Source: Phycisphaeraceae bacterium (GTDB lineage: Bacteria > Planctomycetota > Phycisphaerae > Phycisphaerales > Zrk34). Taken from it: DNA of 64,000 nt. The stretch is from contig JANQHD010000002.1 of assembly GCA_028282805.1 (NCBI GenBank), forward strand, positions 1 to 64,000, read 5' to 3'. The notes beneath the pieces were generated by a model, which saw only the letters and a program-made list of their open reading frames with translations, was not told the origin of the DNA and made no database searches. Below are positions 18,211 to 27,779 of this stretch, in pieces. Numbering within the stretch: the first letter of the stretch is position 1; the number at the start of each line of letters is the position of its first letter. The translations under genes and the position numbers were made by a program.

Positions 18211-20958
18211 TCACGGTTGACGCCCGTTCGCGCGGTTTTCCAGCATTTCGCGCAGCTTGTCGCGGTGCGCCCGGGCTTGCGAGTCGGCCTCGGCGGCACG
18301 CCCGACGTCGCCGGTGCGGCGCAGGGCGTGGGCGCGTGTGCGGTGGGCGTCGGCCAGCGCCGCGTGCAGGTACCACATCTCGGGCCGGTCTTCCAGCAAT
18401 TGCGCGGTGCGCGTGGTGTTCATCTCGGCCAGCGTGACCGCTTCGTCCGGCTTGCCCCGGCGGAGCACGATACGCGCCAGGTGGTTGCGGTACATTGCCT
18501 CCCACACCTGGTACGTGACAACCTGGGGGAACGCGTCGGCGAGTTGCGTTTGCCGTTCGAGCGCGAGGCGGTCGCTGTGTTCGGCTTCTTCCAGCATGCC
18601 CAGCTTGCGGAACACGTCGCCGCGCTTGTGGTAGATGTGCGCCTGTGACGCGAGGTAACGCGGCCGGTTGGGGTACCGGCTGGTCAACCGCTTGGAAAGC
18701 GCCAGCGCCTTGTCGAGGCGGTCGGCGATCTGCGGGGCGACCAACTCGACCGGGCCCGGCAGGATCGCCTCGACCGCGGCGTAGGTCTCGCACAGGTCGA
18801 AACGGTAAATCGCTTCGTGCGGGTGCTCTTCGACGAGCTGCTCGAGCAGCTCGATGGCCTGGTCGACGACGTTGCGGTGGCCCTGTTCGGGCGGCGCAAC
18901 GTACTCGCGGTAGCACAGCGCCAACCAGTAACGGTAGTCGGGGTTTTGCGGCTGTTCGTCGCTGATCTGCTTGAGCAGTTCGATAGCCCTCTCGATGTGT
19001 CGCACGCGCGCCTCGACCCGCGGCCCCCAGCGCGGGTGAACTTCACGACGCGGCGCGCCCCGGTGGCCCGGTGGCTCGGTTAACACCTCCGGCGCGACCC
19101 GCACGCCCATCAGGTAATGCGTCTGCGCCCTTGCGAAGCGGACGGCCGGTTGCGTCGGGTCGTCGATTGACTGCAAAACACGCAACGCGCGCTCGTGAGC
19201 TTGGTTGGCGTCGTCGACCCGGCGCAACAGGCGGCACACCCGGCCGAGCTCGTTGCAGGTTTCGGCCAAGCCGATGCAAGCCGCGGTGTCGGCCGGGTCT
19301 GTGTCGATCAGCGCGGCGAACGCTTCGATCGCCTTGCGGTAGGCGTCGAGGGACTGGTCGTATTGGCCGAGCAGTTGGCGGATGTCGCCGACGCGTCGCC
19401 GGGCGTCGGCGGCGCGGCGTTGCAGCGCGACATTGTCGTCGGTCGGCTCGGCCAACTGATCGTAGAACGGCAACATCTCTTCGAGCAGCGCGGCGGTCTC
19501 TTGCGTGATGGCTGGTTGGCCGGTGATCTGAATGCTCGTGCCGTCCGCATCGTTGAGGGTGAGGCTGGCTTGTGTCGCGCGGTTCGGGCCGAGGCGGGCA
19601 AACACCTTGTCGAGCGCTTCACCGGCGACGCCCGCCACGAACTCGGCGCGTTGCCGTTGGGTTGCTTCGTTTTGCAAGGCGCTTCGAGTTTGCACGTAAC
19701 CGACGCTAGCCACGACCGCCACCGCGACCAGCAGCAGCGCCGTGGTCGCGGACAGCGCGGCGACGGGCTTGTTGCGTTTTGACCAGCGCCACAAACGCTC
19801 GGCCGGGCCCACCCGCCGCGCGTGTATCGGCCGATCTTCGACGAACCGACGGAGGTCGTCGGCCAGCTCGGCGGCGGTGGCGTAGCGGTGTTCGGGCTGC
19901 CGCGCGGTCGCCTTGAGCACGACCGTTTCGATGTCGCGCGGGATCGTGGCGTTGAGCGATCGCAGCGGCGCAGGTGCGTGTTGTGAAACCTGGTGGATCA
20001 ACGCCGAGCGGCCGGTCTGACCGTAAGCGGGCTGAAGCGTCAACAGCTCGTAAAGCGTCAGGCCCAGGCTGTAGATGTCGGATCGCTCATCGGTGCGGCC
20101 GCCCAGCCGCTCGGGGGCGAGGTAGCGCAGCGTGCCGGTCAGGTCGCCGGCCTGGGTGACCTGCGAAGCCTCGGCGGCGTGGGCGAGGCCGAAGTCGGCA
20201 ATCCACACCGATCCCTTCTCGTCGAGCAACAGGTTCGACGGTTTGATGTCGCGGTGCAACGTGCCGTGTTCGTGAGCGTACGCGAGCGCGCCCGCGGCCT
20301 GCACGCCAAGCCTCGCCACGGCTCGATAGAAGGTTGTGCTCTGTGTCACGGGGCGCTCGCCCGGTTGCTCACCGACGAGGCTGCGGATCACGGGTTGCAA
20401 CGTTTCGTCGCACGGCGTGTTGTGCTGATGGGATAGGTTTTCGATGACGCGGTCCAGCCCCACGCCGCCGACGTGCTGCATGGTGTAGAAGTGGAAGCCG
20501 TCTTCTTCCCCGACGCTGTAGACCTGCACGATGTTCGTGTGGTGCAGGCGTGAGGCGAGTTGGGCTTCGCGCTTGAAGCGGGCGAGCTGTCGTTCTTCCA
20601 GCAGCGCCTGGCGCGGCAGCACCTTCAGCGCCACGCGGCGGCCCAGCGATACCTGTTCGGCCTCGTACACGATACCCATGCCGCCCCGGCCGATCTCGCG
20701 GATGATGCGGAAGTCACCGAGCCGTTCGAGTTGCACCGGGCCCAACGACGCCAGGCCGTTGGATGAACGCTCGCTGCGCGCTTTGAGGCGCTCCATCGCG
20801 GCGATGGTGGGGAACAGCTCGCGGATCTGCTCGGCGAGCTCGGGGTGGGCGGAAGCGTACTCCGCCACCGACGGCGAGAGGCCCATCCGTTGGCGGCTGG
20901 CGAAGTCCTCGGCGAGCACTTCCAGCGGGTCGCGATCCGACGTCGGCTCATCCGTCAT
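18211..20958 (-). CDS. Membrane Ser/Thr protein kinase with TPR C-terminus
   Basis: 915 residues. An N-terminal leader of about 75 residues precedes a full Hanks-type kinase domain: glycine loop IGRGGMGIVYEAEQ, RRVALKVLPRQ lysine, HRDIKPSNLLLD catalytic loop at about 234, and ADFGLAH. One membrane helix lies at about 396-425 (LLLVAVAVVASVGYV). The rest is helical with TPR-like repeats, expected outside or in the periplasm-like space. It overlaps the upstream sigma-factor gene by 11 bp, the planctomycete arrangement in which sigma and kinase act in one signalling unit. No loss of a key kinase residue was seen. Confidence 0.92.
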   Translation of the reverse strand: MTDEPTSDRDPLEVLAEDFASRQRMGLSPSVAEYASAHPELAEQIRELFPTIAAMERLKARSERSSNGLASLGPVQLERLGDFRIIREIGRGGMGIVYEAEQVSLGRRVALKVLPRQALLEERQLARFKREAQLASRLHHTNIVQVYSVGEEDGFHFYTMQHVGGVGLDRVIENLSHQHNTPCDETLQPVIRSLVGEQPGERPVTQSTTFYRAVARLGVQAAGALAYAHEHGTLHRDIKPSNLLLDEKGSVWIADFGLAHAAEASQVTQAGDLTGTLRYLAPERLGGRTDERSDIYSLGLTLYELLTLQPAYGQTGRSALIHQVSQHAPAPLRSLNATIPRDIETVVLKATARQPEHRYATAAELADDLRRFVEDRPIHARRVGPAERLWRWSKRNKPVAALSATTALLLVAVAVVASVGYVQTRSALQNEATQRQRAEFVAGVAGEALDKVFARLGPNRATQASLTLNDADGTSIQITGQPAITQETAALLEEMLPFYDQLAEPTDDNVALQRRAADARRRVGDIRQLLGQYDQSLDAYRKAIEAFAALIDTDPADTAACIGLAETCNELGRVCRLLRRVDDANQAHERALRVLQSIDDPTQPAVRFARAQTHYLMGVRVAPEVLTEPPGHRGAPRREVHPRWGPRVEARVRHIERAIELLKQISDEQPQNPDYRYWLALCYREYVAPPEQGHRNVVDQAIELLEQLVEEHPHEAIYRFDLCETYAAVEAILPGPVELVAPQIADRLDKALALSKRLTSRYPNRPRYLASQAHIYHKRGDVFRKLGMLEEAEHSDRLALERQTQLADAFPQVVTYQVWEAMYRNHLARIVLRRGKPDEAVTLAEMNTTRTAQLLEDRPEMWYLHAALADAHRTRAHALRRTGDVGRAAEADSQARAHRDKLREMLENRANGRQP

Positions 20959-21592
20959 GGGGCGTCTCCACCGCGCCCGGCAGGGCCGCGAGCACCTGTT
21001 TGAGCCGTTGCAGGGCGCGCACGTAGCGGATGCTCGCCGCCTTGGGCTCGATGCCCAGCACCTCGGCGACCTCGCCGTTGCTCAGTTCCTCGAAGTGCCG
21101 CAGGGCCAGCACTTCCTGGTCGATCTCGCTCATGGTCGCGATGGCGGATTGGACTTCGTCGACCGTCTCGCCGCGCACCGCGGCCTGGCTGGGGCTGGTC
21201 CAATCGCCGGCCAGGCAGATCGCCAGCGAGGCCGAGGTTGCTTGTGGGTAGCGGTTGATCATGGGCACCTCGCGCCCCGCGTCGCGCATGGCCGTGCCCA
21301 GGTGCCTGCGGTGCACGTCGATGAGCGTTTGTTGGACGATCAACCGCAGCCAGAGGAAAGGCGAGGTGAACCCGTCTTCGCCGTAGTGCGCGATGCGCTG
21401 GCGCGCCGCGAGGAACGCCTCTTGCAACACGTCGTCGACGTCGGCCCGCCCGGCCAGGCGGCGGTCCATGCGGAAGTTCACGATCCGCCACAGGCGCGCC
21501 CGGTGCATCGCCAACAGCTCGCCCAGCGCCTCGGCGTCGCCGCGTCGCAGCCGGCCGTCCAAGCCCTCCGGTCTCGATGGTGATTCCGTCAT
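20948..21592 (-). CDS. ECF RNA polymerase sigma factor (kinase-linked)
   Basis: 214 residues. Region 2 at about 30-95 contains ADVDDVLQEAFLAARQRI and SPFLWLRLIVQQTLIDVHRRH. Region 4 at about 150-200 contains EVLALRHFEELSNGEVAEVLG and KAASIRYVRALQRL. It is the planctomycete type encoded with Ser/Thr kinases. The kinase gene starts inside its last codons (11-bp overlap). A possible -10 (TAGAAT, 21639-21634 on the minus strand) lies about 40 bp upstream of the ATG. Confidence 0.9.
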   Translation of the reverse strand: MTESPSRPEGLDGRLRRGDAEALGELLAMHRARLWRIVNFRMDRRLAGRADVDDVLQEAFLAARQRIAHYGEDGFTSPFLWLRLIVQQTLIDVHRRHLGTAMRDAGREVPMINRYPQATSASLAICLAGDWTSPSQAAVRGETVDEVQSAIATMSEIDQEVLALRHFEELSNGEVAEVLGIEPKAASIRYVRALQRLKQVLAALPGAVETPHDG

Positions 21593-21832
21593 CAGGTGGG
21601 GCCATGGTTGGTAAAACGCGAAAAGACACCGTGATTCTACTGCCCGCCCGGTTTTCTGAACACCTCACCACGCCCGCCCGACCACGACGGATAGAGCGTA
21701 AAAAAGTTCGGCGGGCCTGTAGATCAGACGCCTTGACGCCCGTTCTACAAACCTGGCAGCAACCTACTTGCCGGCGGCGGAACGGTGGGGTCTAGTTCCC
21801 TGGCGGTGGGGCAACGAGCAGGAGTTACCCAG

Positions 21833-23548
21833 ATGAACAAGGGGCAAGCACTCGCAGCGACGTTGGTCGGTTTCGTGGTGGCCACGGTCACGTGGGCCGG
21901 TGATTACGCCGTGGTCGATACCGGTCAGACGGGCTTTTACAACAACACCACCGCGATCGCTGCGCCGTCGTTCGGCGACGCGTTCTACGGGCAGGACGCG
22001 CAGTTCGCCGGCAACCAACCCAGCTACACGGTCAGCGGTGACGGGTTGACGGTGTTAGACACCGTGACCGGTTTGACTTGGACACAGGGCGCCGATTGGA
22101 GCGGCAACGGGGTGCTCAACGCGAGCGACAAGATGACCTACGCCGAGGCCGTCGCGTACGTCGACACGCTCAACGCGCAGAACTACGGCGGGTACAACGA
22201 CTGGCAGCTGCCGTCGATCAAGCAGCTGTATTCGTTGATCGACTACCGGGGCACGGACCCGAACCCGATGGCCGGCAACAGCGCGGGGCTGACGCCTTTC
22301 ATCGACGACAGCGCGTTCGAGTTCGCTTACGGGGACACTTCGGCCGGCGAGCGCATCATCGACTCGCAGTGGGCGACGAGCACGCTGTACGTCGGCACGG
22401 TGATGAACGGCACGCAGGCCATGTTCGGCGTGAACTTCGCGGACGGGCGCATCAAGGGCTACCCCGCGGTCGGCGGGCCCGGCGGCGTCGACAAGGAGTA
22501 TTACGTGCGCTTCTGCCGGGGTAACGACGCCTACGGTGTCAACGATTTCAAAGACAACGGCAACGGCACCATCAGCGACGGCGCGACGGATTTGATGTGG
22601 GCACAGTCGGACAGCGGCGTGGGCATGGGCTGGGAAGACGCGTTGGCGTGGGTCCAGCAGAAGAACGCCGAAAATTACCTTGGGCACAACGACTGGCGGC
22701 TGCCCAACGCCAAGGAACTGCAGAGCTTATTGGATTACACGCGTTCGCCCGACACGACCGGCTCGGCGGCGATCGACCCGCTGTTCGACGCGACGGCCAT
22801 CACCAACGAGGCCGGGCAGGCGGACTACGCCTTTTACTGGTCGGGCACGACCTTTCTGCGCTTCACCGGTTCGGCGAGCGCCGCGGTGTACGTGTGCTTC
22901 GGGCGCGGCCTCGGCTCGATGAACGGGGTCGACGTGATCGACGTGCACGGCGCGGGCTGTCAGCGCAGCGACCCGAAGGACGGTGACCCGGGTGACTACC
23001 CGAGCTGGGGCAACGGCCCGCAGGGCGATGTGCAGCGCGTGTTCAACTACGTGCGGCTCGTGCGCGACTTCGTCGAAGGCGATTACGATTTCGACGGCGA
23101 CGTCGACGATGTAGACATCGACCTGTTCATCGGCAAGCTCGGCGGCACCGCGCCCGACGATGCGCCTTACGACCTCGACGGCGACGGGCAGGTCACCCTG
23201 GCGGATTACGAGCAGCACGCGACAACCTTGTTGCGGTGGGAGAACACGGCTCAAGGTCAGAGCGGTTGGGGCACGGTGCTCGCCGACTGCAACCGCGATG
23301 GCGAGGTGACGCTGGTCGACCTGAACACGCTAGGGGCGAGCTTCGGCCAGGCCGGCGGCTGGGCCGCGGGCGATGCCAACGGCGACGGTCAGATCACGCT
23401 GGCCGACTTGAACGCGCTCGGCGTCAACTTCGGCCAGGGTGTGCTGGTTGCGCCCGAGGCGGGCGCGGCCGTCACGCCCGAGCCCGCGGGCTTGTTGTTG
23501 CTCGGCCTGGGTGGGTTGGCCATCGCTCGGCGTCGCGCCGTTCGGTAA
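21833..23548 (+). CDS. Exported DUF1566 protein with dockerin-like repeats and PEP-CTERM anchor
   Basis: 571 residues from the ATG at 21833, with AGGAG 8-9 nt upstream. A signal peptide ends near VTWAGDY. Two DUF1566 (Lcl C-terminal) modules follow, recognised by NDWQLPSIKQLYSLIDY and NDWRLPNAKELQSLLDY with conserved WATSTLYV-type segments. At about 420-545 come four Ca2+-binding dockerin-like loops (DFDGDVDDVDID, DLDGDGQVTLAD, DCNRDGEVTLVD, DANGDGQITLAD). The C-terminus TPEPAGLLLLGLGGLAIARRR is a PEP-CTERM sorting signal. It is expected to be sorted and anchored or released at the surface by an exosortase. Substrate unknown. Confidence 0.88.
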   Translation: MNKGQALAATLVGFVVATVTWAGDYAVVDTGQTGFYNNTTAIAAPSFGDAFYGQDAQFAGNQPSYTVSGDGLTVLDTVTGLTWTQGADWSGNGVLNASDKMTYAEAVAYVDTLNAQNYGGYNDWQLPSIKQLYSLIDYRGTDPNPMAGNSAGLTPFIDDSAFEFAYGDTSAGERIIDSQWATSTLYVGTVMNGTQAMFGVNFADGRIKGYPAVGGPGGVDKEYYVRFCRGNDAYGVNDFKDNGNGTISDGATDLMWAQSDSGVGMGWEDALAWVQQKNAENYLGHNDWRLPNAKELQSLLDYTRSPDTTGSAAIDPLFDATAITNEAGQADYAFYWSGTTFLRFTGSASAAVYVCFGRGLGSMNGVDVIDVHGAGCQRSDPKDGDPGDYPSWGNGPQGDVQRVFNYVRLVRDFVEGDYDFDGDVDDVDIDLFIGKLGGTAPDDAPYDLDGDGQVTLADYEQHATTLLRWENTAQGQSGWGTVLADCNRDGEVTLVDLNTLGASFGQAGGWAAGDANGDGQITLADLNALGVNFGQGVLVAPEAGAAVTPEPAGLLLLGLGGLAIARRRAVR

Positions 23549-23576
23549 GCTGGATCGTTGCACGAAGGAGCACGCG

Positions 23577-25088
23577 ATGAACACGCGATGCCACGTATTG
23601 ATGATGATCGCGTTCACGCTCGGGTTATGCAGGCTTGCTCATGCGATGGCGTTGCCTTACACCGTCGTCGACACCGGGCAGGTGCGCTGCTACGACAACC
23701 GCACGGAGATCGAATACCCCGAGGCCGGCGCGGCGTACTTCGGGCAGGATGCGCACTACCACGGCAACCAACCGGCTTACCGTGCCAACGGCGACGGCAC
23801 GGTCACCGACTTGAACAGCGGGCTGATGTGGCAGGCCGATCCGGGCGGCAAGAAGACGTACACGCAGGCCGTTGCGGGGGCGGCGCGGTGTCGGACCGGT
23901 GGGTACGATGACTGGCGTTTGCCCACGATCAAGGAGCTGTATTCGCTGATCCAATTCAGCGGGACCGACCCCGACTCGACGGGCCGCGACAGCTCAGAGC
24001 TGAAACCGTTCATCGACACCAACCACTTCAAGTTCAGTTACGGCAAAACGAGCGACGGCGATCGCGTCATCGATTCGCAGTGGGCGACAAGCACGCTGTA
24101 CGTGGGCAGGGTGATGCAAAACCAACGGGCCATGTTCGGCGTGAACTTCGCGGACGGGCGCATCAAGGGTTACCCGGTTGGGCGCGACCGGCGCGGTCGG
24201 GCGAAGACATTTTATGCGATCTACGTGCGTGGCAACACGCGCTATGGCACCAACGACTTCGTTGATAACGGCGACGGCACCGTCACCGACCGCGCCACGG
24301 GGTTGACGTGGATGCGGGTCGACAGCGCGGCGCTCGGGGCCGGCCGCAACAAGGACGGCAAGCTCGACTGGGCCGAGGCGTTGAAGTGGGCGGAGGATTT
24401 GGAGTACGCCGGGCGCGACGACTGGCGGCTGCCCAACGCCAAGGAACTTCAGAGCATCGTGGATTACTCGCGCTCGCCCGACACGACGCGTTCGGCGGCG
24501 ATCGACCCGGTGTTCGAGGCGTCGCCGATCACCAACGAAGGCGGCAAGGCCGACTACGGCCACTACTGGACCAGCACCTCGCACATCAAGCCGACGTCGG
24601 CGGTGGCGGGCGTGTACATCGCGTTCGGTCGCGGTTTGGGTTTCATGACCGACCGGCGCACGAACAAGAAGACGCTGATGGACGTGCACGGCGCCGGCTG
24701 CCAGCGCAGCGACCCCAAGGCCGGCGACCCGGCCCGATGGCCCACCGGCCGCGGCCCGCAGGGCGACGTGTTGCGGATCAACAACCTGGTGCGTTGCGTG
24801 CGCGGCGGCGCGGCCGAGCCACGCACCGCCGGCCCGGGAGTGGAGATGAAGTACACCCACCACCGGCCCGGATCGGCTTCGCAGCCGCGTGGGGACGAGC
24901 GCGTCGGTGCGCCGAGCGGTGGATTCGTCCGCCGGCTCGACCGCGACGGCGACGGCAAGGTTTCCCGCCGGGAGTTCGACGGCCCGCCGGGTCACTTCGA
25001 TCGGCTGGACGGCGACGGCGACGGTTACCTCGGCAACGACGAGGCGCCGGCCGGCCCGCCGCGCCACGGCCGACGGTCGGGCCGTTAA
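23577..25088 (+). CDS. Exported DUF1566 protein with EF-hand tail
   Basis: 503 residues from the ATG at 23577, with AAGGAG 6 nt upstream. A signal peptide ends LCRLAHA. The body is a paralog of the preceding protein, with shared MFGVNFADGRIKGYP and DWRLPNAKELQS. It lacks the dockerin pairs and PEP-CTERM signal. Instead its last 60 residues hold two EF-hand-like loops, DRDGDGKVSRREF and DGDGDGYLGNDE. It is therefore probably released or bound differently from its neighbour. It lies 28 bp after that gene, suggesting cotranscription and tandem duplication with tail exchange. Confidence 0.85.
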   Translation: MNTRCHVLMMIAFTLGLCRLAHAMALPYTVVDTGQVRCYDNRTEIEYPEAGAAYFGQDAHYHGNQPAYRANGDGTVTDLNSGLMWQADPGGKKTYTQAVAGAARCRTGGYDDWRLPTIKELYSLIQFSGTDPDSTGRDSSELKPFIDTNHFKFSYGKTSDGDRVIDSQWATSTLYVGRVMQNQRAMFGVNFADGRIKGYPVGRDRRGRAKTFYAIYVRGNTRYGTNDFVDNGDGTVTDRATGLTWMRVDSAALGAGRNKDGKLDWAEALKWAEDLEYAGRDDWRLPNAKELQSIVDYSRSPDTTRSAAIDPVFEASPITNEGGKADYGHYWTSTSHIKPTSAVAGVYIAFGRGLGFMTDRRTNKKTLMDVHGAGCQRSDPKAGDPARWPTGRGPQGDVLRINNLVRCVRGGAAEPRTAGPGVEMKYTHHRPGSASQPRGDERVGAPSGGFVRRLDRDGDGKVSRREFDGPPGHFDRLDGDGDGYLGNDEAPAGPPRHGRRSGR

Positions 25089-25129
25089 CGCAACCGCGCA
25101 TCGACACCACGTTTGTGCGCAACGTTGAA

Positions 25130-25148
25130 CCAATCGCCTCACGATTGG
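25130..25148 (+). terminator. Stem-loop between DUF1566 gene and hydrolase-sulfatase gene
   Basis: CCAATCG / CGATTGG pair perfectly over 7 bp with a 5-nt loop. There is no clear T-run after it, so it may be a weak terminator, a processing site or attenuator rather than a strong intrinsic terminator. Confidence 0.35.
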
Positions 25149-25186
25149 CGTCATGGTGTTGTGTCACCCCGTGGAGCATGCTCAAG

Positions 25187-27766
25187 ATGTCGCAACACAC
25201 GTCCGCCGTACTCGCGATGGCGCTCGCCGCCGTCATGACCTTCAGCCATCACACGAACGCCGAGGCTTTCGAGCCCGTGCCCGGTCGCTGGTCGGCCGAA
25301 CGGGCCAACGCCTGGTACGACAAGCTGGATTGGCCCGTCGGCGCGAACTTCGTGCCCTCGACGGCGATCAACCAGTTGGAGATGTGGCAGGCCGACACGT
25401 TCGACCCCGAAACGATCGATCGCGAGCTCGGTTGGGCGGCGGCGATCGGCATGAACACCATGCGCGTGTTCCTGCACGACGTCGCCTGGCGGCAGGACCC
25501 CGAGGGGTTTTACCGGCGTGTCGATAAGTACCTCGAGATCGCCGACAAGCACGGCATCCGCACGATGATCGTGTTTTTTGACGGCGTGTGGCACCCGCTG
25601 CCCAAGGCGGGCAAGCAGCCCGAGCCGCGGCCCGGCGTGCACAACTCCGGCTGGGTCCAGTCGCCCGGCAAGGTGATCCTCGGCGACCCGTCGCGCCACG
25701 ACGAGCTGAAGCCCTACGTGGTCGGCGTGCTCGAGCGCTACAAGAACGACAAACGCGTGCTGATCTGGGACCTGTTCAACGAGCCGGACAACGGCAACGG
25801 AGGCAAGTGGGGCGGCACCGCCGCGGCCGAGATGCCCGGCCATCTCAAGACCCAGCGCGCCACCGAGCTGCTGCACAAAACCTTCCAGTGGGCGCGACAG
25901 GTCAACCCCTCGCAACCGCTGACCGCCGGCGTGTGGGGCGGGCCCAAGTGGCTGACCAACCCCAGCACGATCGACCGCGTCTCGATCGAAAACTCCGACA
26001 TCGTCTCGTTCCACACCTACCACGGCCCCGACGGCGCGCGGAAGATCGCCGAGTCGATGGTCGAACTCGGCCGCCCGCTGATGTGCACCGAGTACATGGC
26101 CCGCGGCAACAACTCGACGTTCCAGGGCATCCTGCCGATCTTCCACAAGCACCGCATCGGCGCGTACAACTGGGGCCTGGTCGACGGCAAGTCGCAGACG
26201 ATCTACCCGTGGGACTCGTGGGGCAAGCCATACACCGCCGAGCCGGAGCCGTGGTTCCACGACGTGTTCCGCAAGGACGGCACGCCGTACGCGCGGCAAG
26301 AGGTCGAGCTCATCCGCAAGCTGACCCGGCAGGCGAAAGCGGGAGCCCGTGCCGAGGGTAAGCCGAACGTGCTGTTGATCCTCGTGGACGATTTGAAACC
26401 GGCGCTGGGCGCGTATGGCGATGAGCTCGCGCACTCGCCGAACCTCGACCGGTTGTGTGCGCGTGGCATGCGGTTCGACCGGGCGTACTGCAACCAGGCG
26501 GTTTGCGCCCCGTCGCGCAACAACCTGATGACCTCCATGCGCTCGACCACGCTCGGCGTCTACGGGCTGAGCACGCACTTCCGCAAGGCTGCGCCCGACG
26601 CGGTCACGATGCCGCAGCACTTCATGAAGCACGGCTACCGCGCCGAAGGCGTCGGCAAGGTGTTCCACATCGGCCACGGCAACACCGACGACGCACGCTC
26701 GTGGTCGGTGCCGTTCCACAAGGAAAGCCCGATCGACTACGTGATGACCGAGAGCACCGGGGGAACGTTGACGCGCGAGGAGGGCCTGTTCAACAACTAC
26801 AACAAGGGCAACCCGTGGAAGCTGCCGCGCGGCGCGGCATGGGAAGACCCACCGGTCGAAGACGACGCCTACGCCGACGGGCGCATCGCGCTCGAGGGCA
26901 TCCGTCGGCTGCGCGCCGCCAAGGGGCGCGACGAGCCGTTCTTTATCGCGCTGGGCTTTACCAAGCCGCACCTGCCGTTCTGTGCGCCGAAAAAGTACTG
27001 GGACCTGTACAACCCCGACGACTTCGAGCTGGCGAAGAACACCAAGCCGCCCGCGGGGGCGCCCGAGTACGCCAAGAAGGGGGCCAAGGGCGAGATCGGT
27101 GCATACACGCCCGTGCCCGCCGGCAGGGAACCGATCGACGACCAGCTGGCCAGAAAACTGATTCACGGCTACTACGCGTCGCTGAGCTACATGGATGCGC
27201 AGGTCGGCATGGTCATCGACGAGCTCGATCGGCTGGGGCTGGCCGACAACACGATCGTCGTGCTGTGGGGCGATCACGGCTACCACTTCGGGCACCACGG
27301 CTCGTGGACCAAACACACCAACTACGAGCAGGACAACCGCATACCGATCGTGTTCGTTGCACCGGGCGTGGTCAAGCCCAACGCGCACTCCGACGCGTTC
27401 GTGGAGACGGTGGACATCTACCCCACGCTCGCCGAATTGGCGGGCCTGCCCGCGCCGACCGGCCCGCAGACGATCGACGGCGAGAGCCTCGCGGCGGTTT
27501 TGACGGGCAAGGCGGACGCGGTGCGCGATCACGCGTACCACTGTTTCCCGAGGGCCAAACGCCTCGGTCGCGCGATCCGCACCGAGCGGTACCGCATGGT
27601 CGAGTGGAAACCGATCGGCGCGCCGGCCTCGGACGCGGAGTACGAGTTGTACGATTACGAAACCGACCCGTTGGAGACGCAGAACATCGCCGCCGATCGG
27701 CCCGAGGTGCTGGCAAAGCTCAAAGCGATCCTCGCCCGGCACCCCGAAGCCAAGCCCTGGCGGTAG
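25187..27766 (+). CDS. Secreted glycoside hydrolase - sulfatase fusion
   Basis: 859 residues in one uninterrupted frame; an in-frame ATG at 25178 is an alternative start. A signal peptide ends HHTNAEA. Residues about 30-385 form a TIM-barrel glycosidase of clan GH-A type: acid/base Glu in IWDLFNEPDN (about 198) and nucleophile Glu in LMCTEYM (about 301). Residues about 390-859 are a type I sulfatase of the iduronate-2-sulfatase-like group: metal Asp in LILVDDLKP, formylglycine motif CAPSR (about 440), and GDHGYHFGHHGSWTKHT (about 694). Both active sites look intact. It should remove a sulfate and cleave a glycosidic bond of a sulfated, probably algal, polysaccharide outside the cytoplasm. An anaerobic or FGE-type maturase must act on the Cys; none is in the window. 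Confidence 0.88.
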   Translation: MSQHTSAVLAMALAAVMTFSHHTNAEAFEPVPGRWSAERANAWYDKLDWPVGANFVPSTAINQLEMWQADTFDPETIDRELGWAAAIGMNTMRVFLHDVAWRQDPEGFYRRVDKYLEIADKHGIRTMIVFFDGVWHPLPKAGKQPEPRPGVHNSGWVQSPGKVILGDPSRHDELKPYVVGVLERYKNDKRVLIWDLFNEPDNGNGGKWGGTAAAEMPGHLKTQRATELLHKTFQWARQVNPSQPLTAGVWGGPKWLTNPSTIDRVSIENSDIVSFHTYHGPDGARKIAESMVELGRPLMCTEYMARGNNSTFQGILPIFHKHRIGAYNWGLVDGKSQTIYPWDSWGKPYTAEPEPWFHDVFRKDGTPYARQEVELIRKLTRQAKAGARAEGKPNVLLILVDDLKPALGAYGDELAHSPNLDRLCARGMRFDRAYCNQAVCAPSRNNLMTSMRSTTLGVYGLSTHFRKAAPDAVTMPQHFMKHGYRAEGVGKVFHIGHGNTDDARSWSVPFHKESPIDYVMTESTGGTLTREEGLFNNYNKGNPWKLPRGAAWEDPPVEDDAYADGRIALEGIRRLRAAKGRDEPFFIALGFTKPHLPFCAPKKYWDLYNPDDFELAKNTKPPAGAPEYAKKGAKGEIGAYTPVPAGREPIDDQLARKLIHGYYASLSYMDAQVGMVIDELDRLGLADNTIVVLWGDHGYHFGHHGSWTKHTNYEQDNRIPIVFVAPGVVKPNAHSDAFVETVDIYPTLAELAGLPAPTGPQTIDGESLAAVLTGKADAVRDHAYHCFPRAKRLGRAIRTERYRMVEWKPIGAPASDAEYELYDYETDPLETQNIAADRPEVLAKLKAILARHPEAKPWR

Positions 27767-27779
27767 GCGTCACCCCCGC

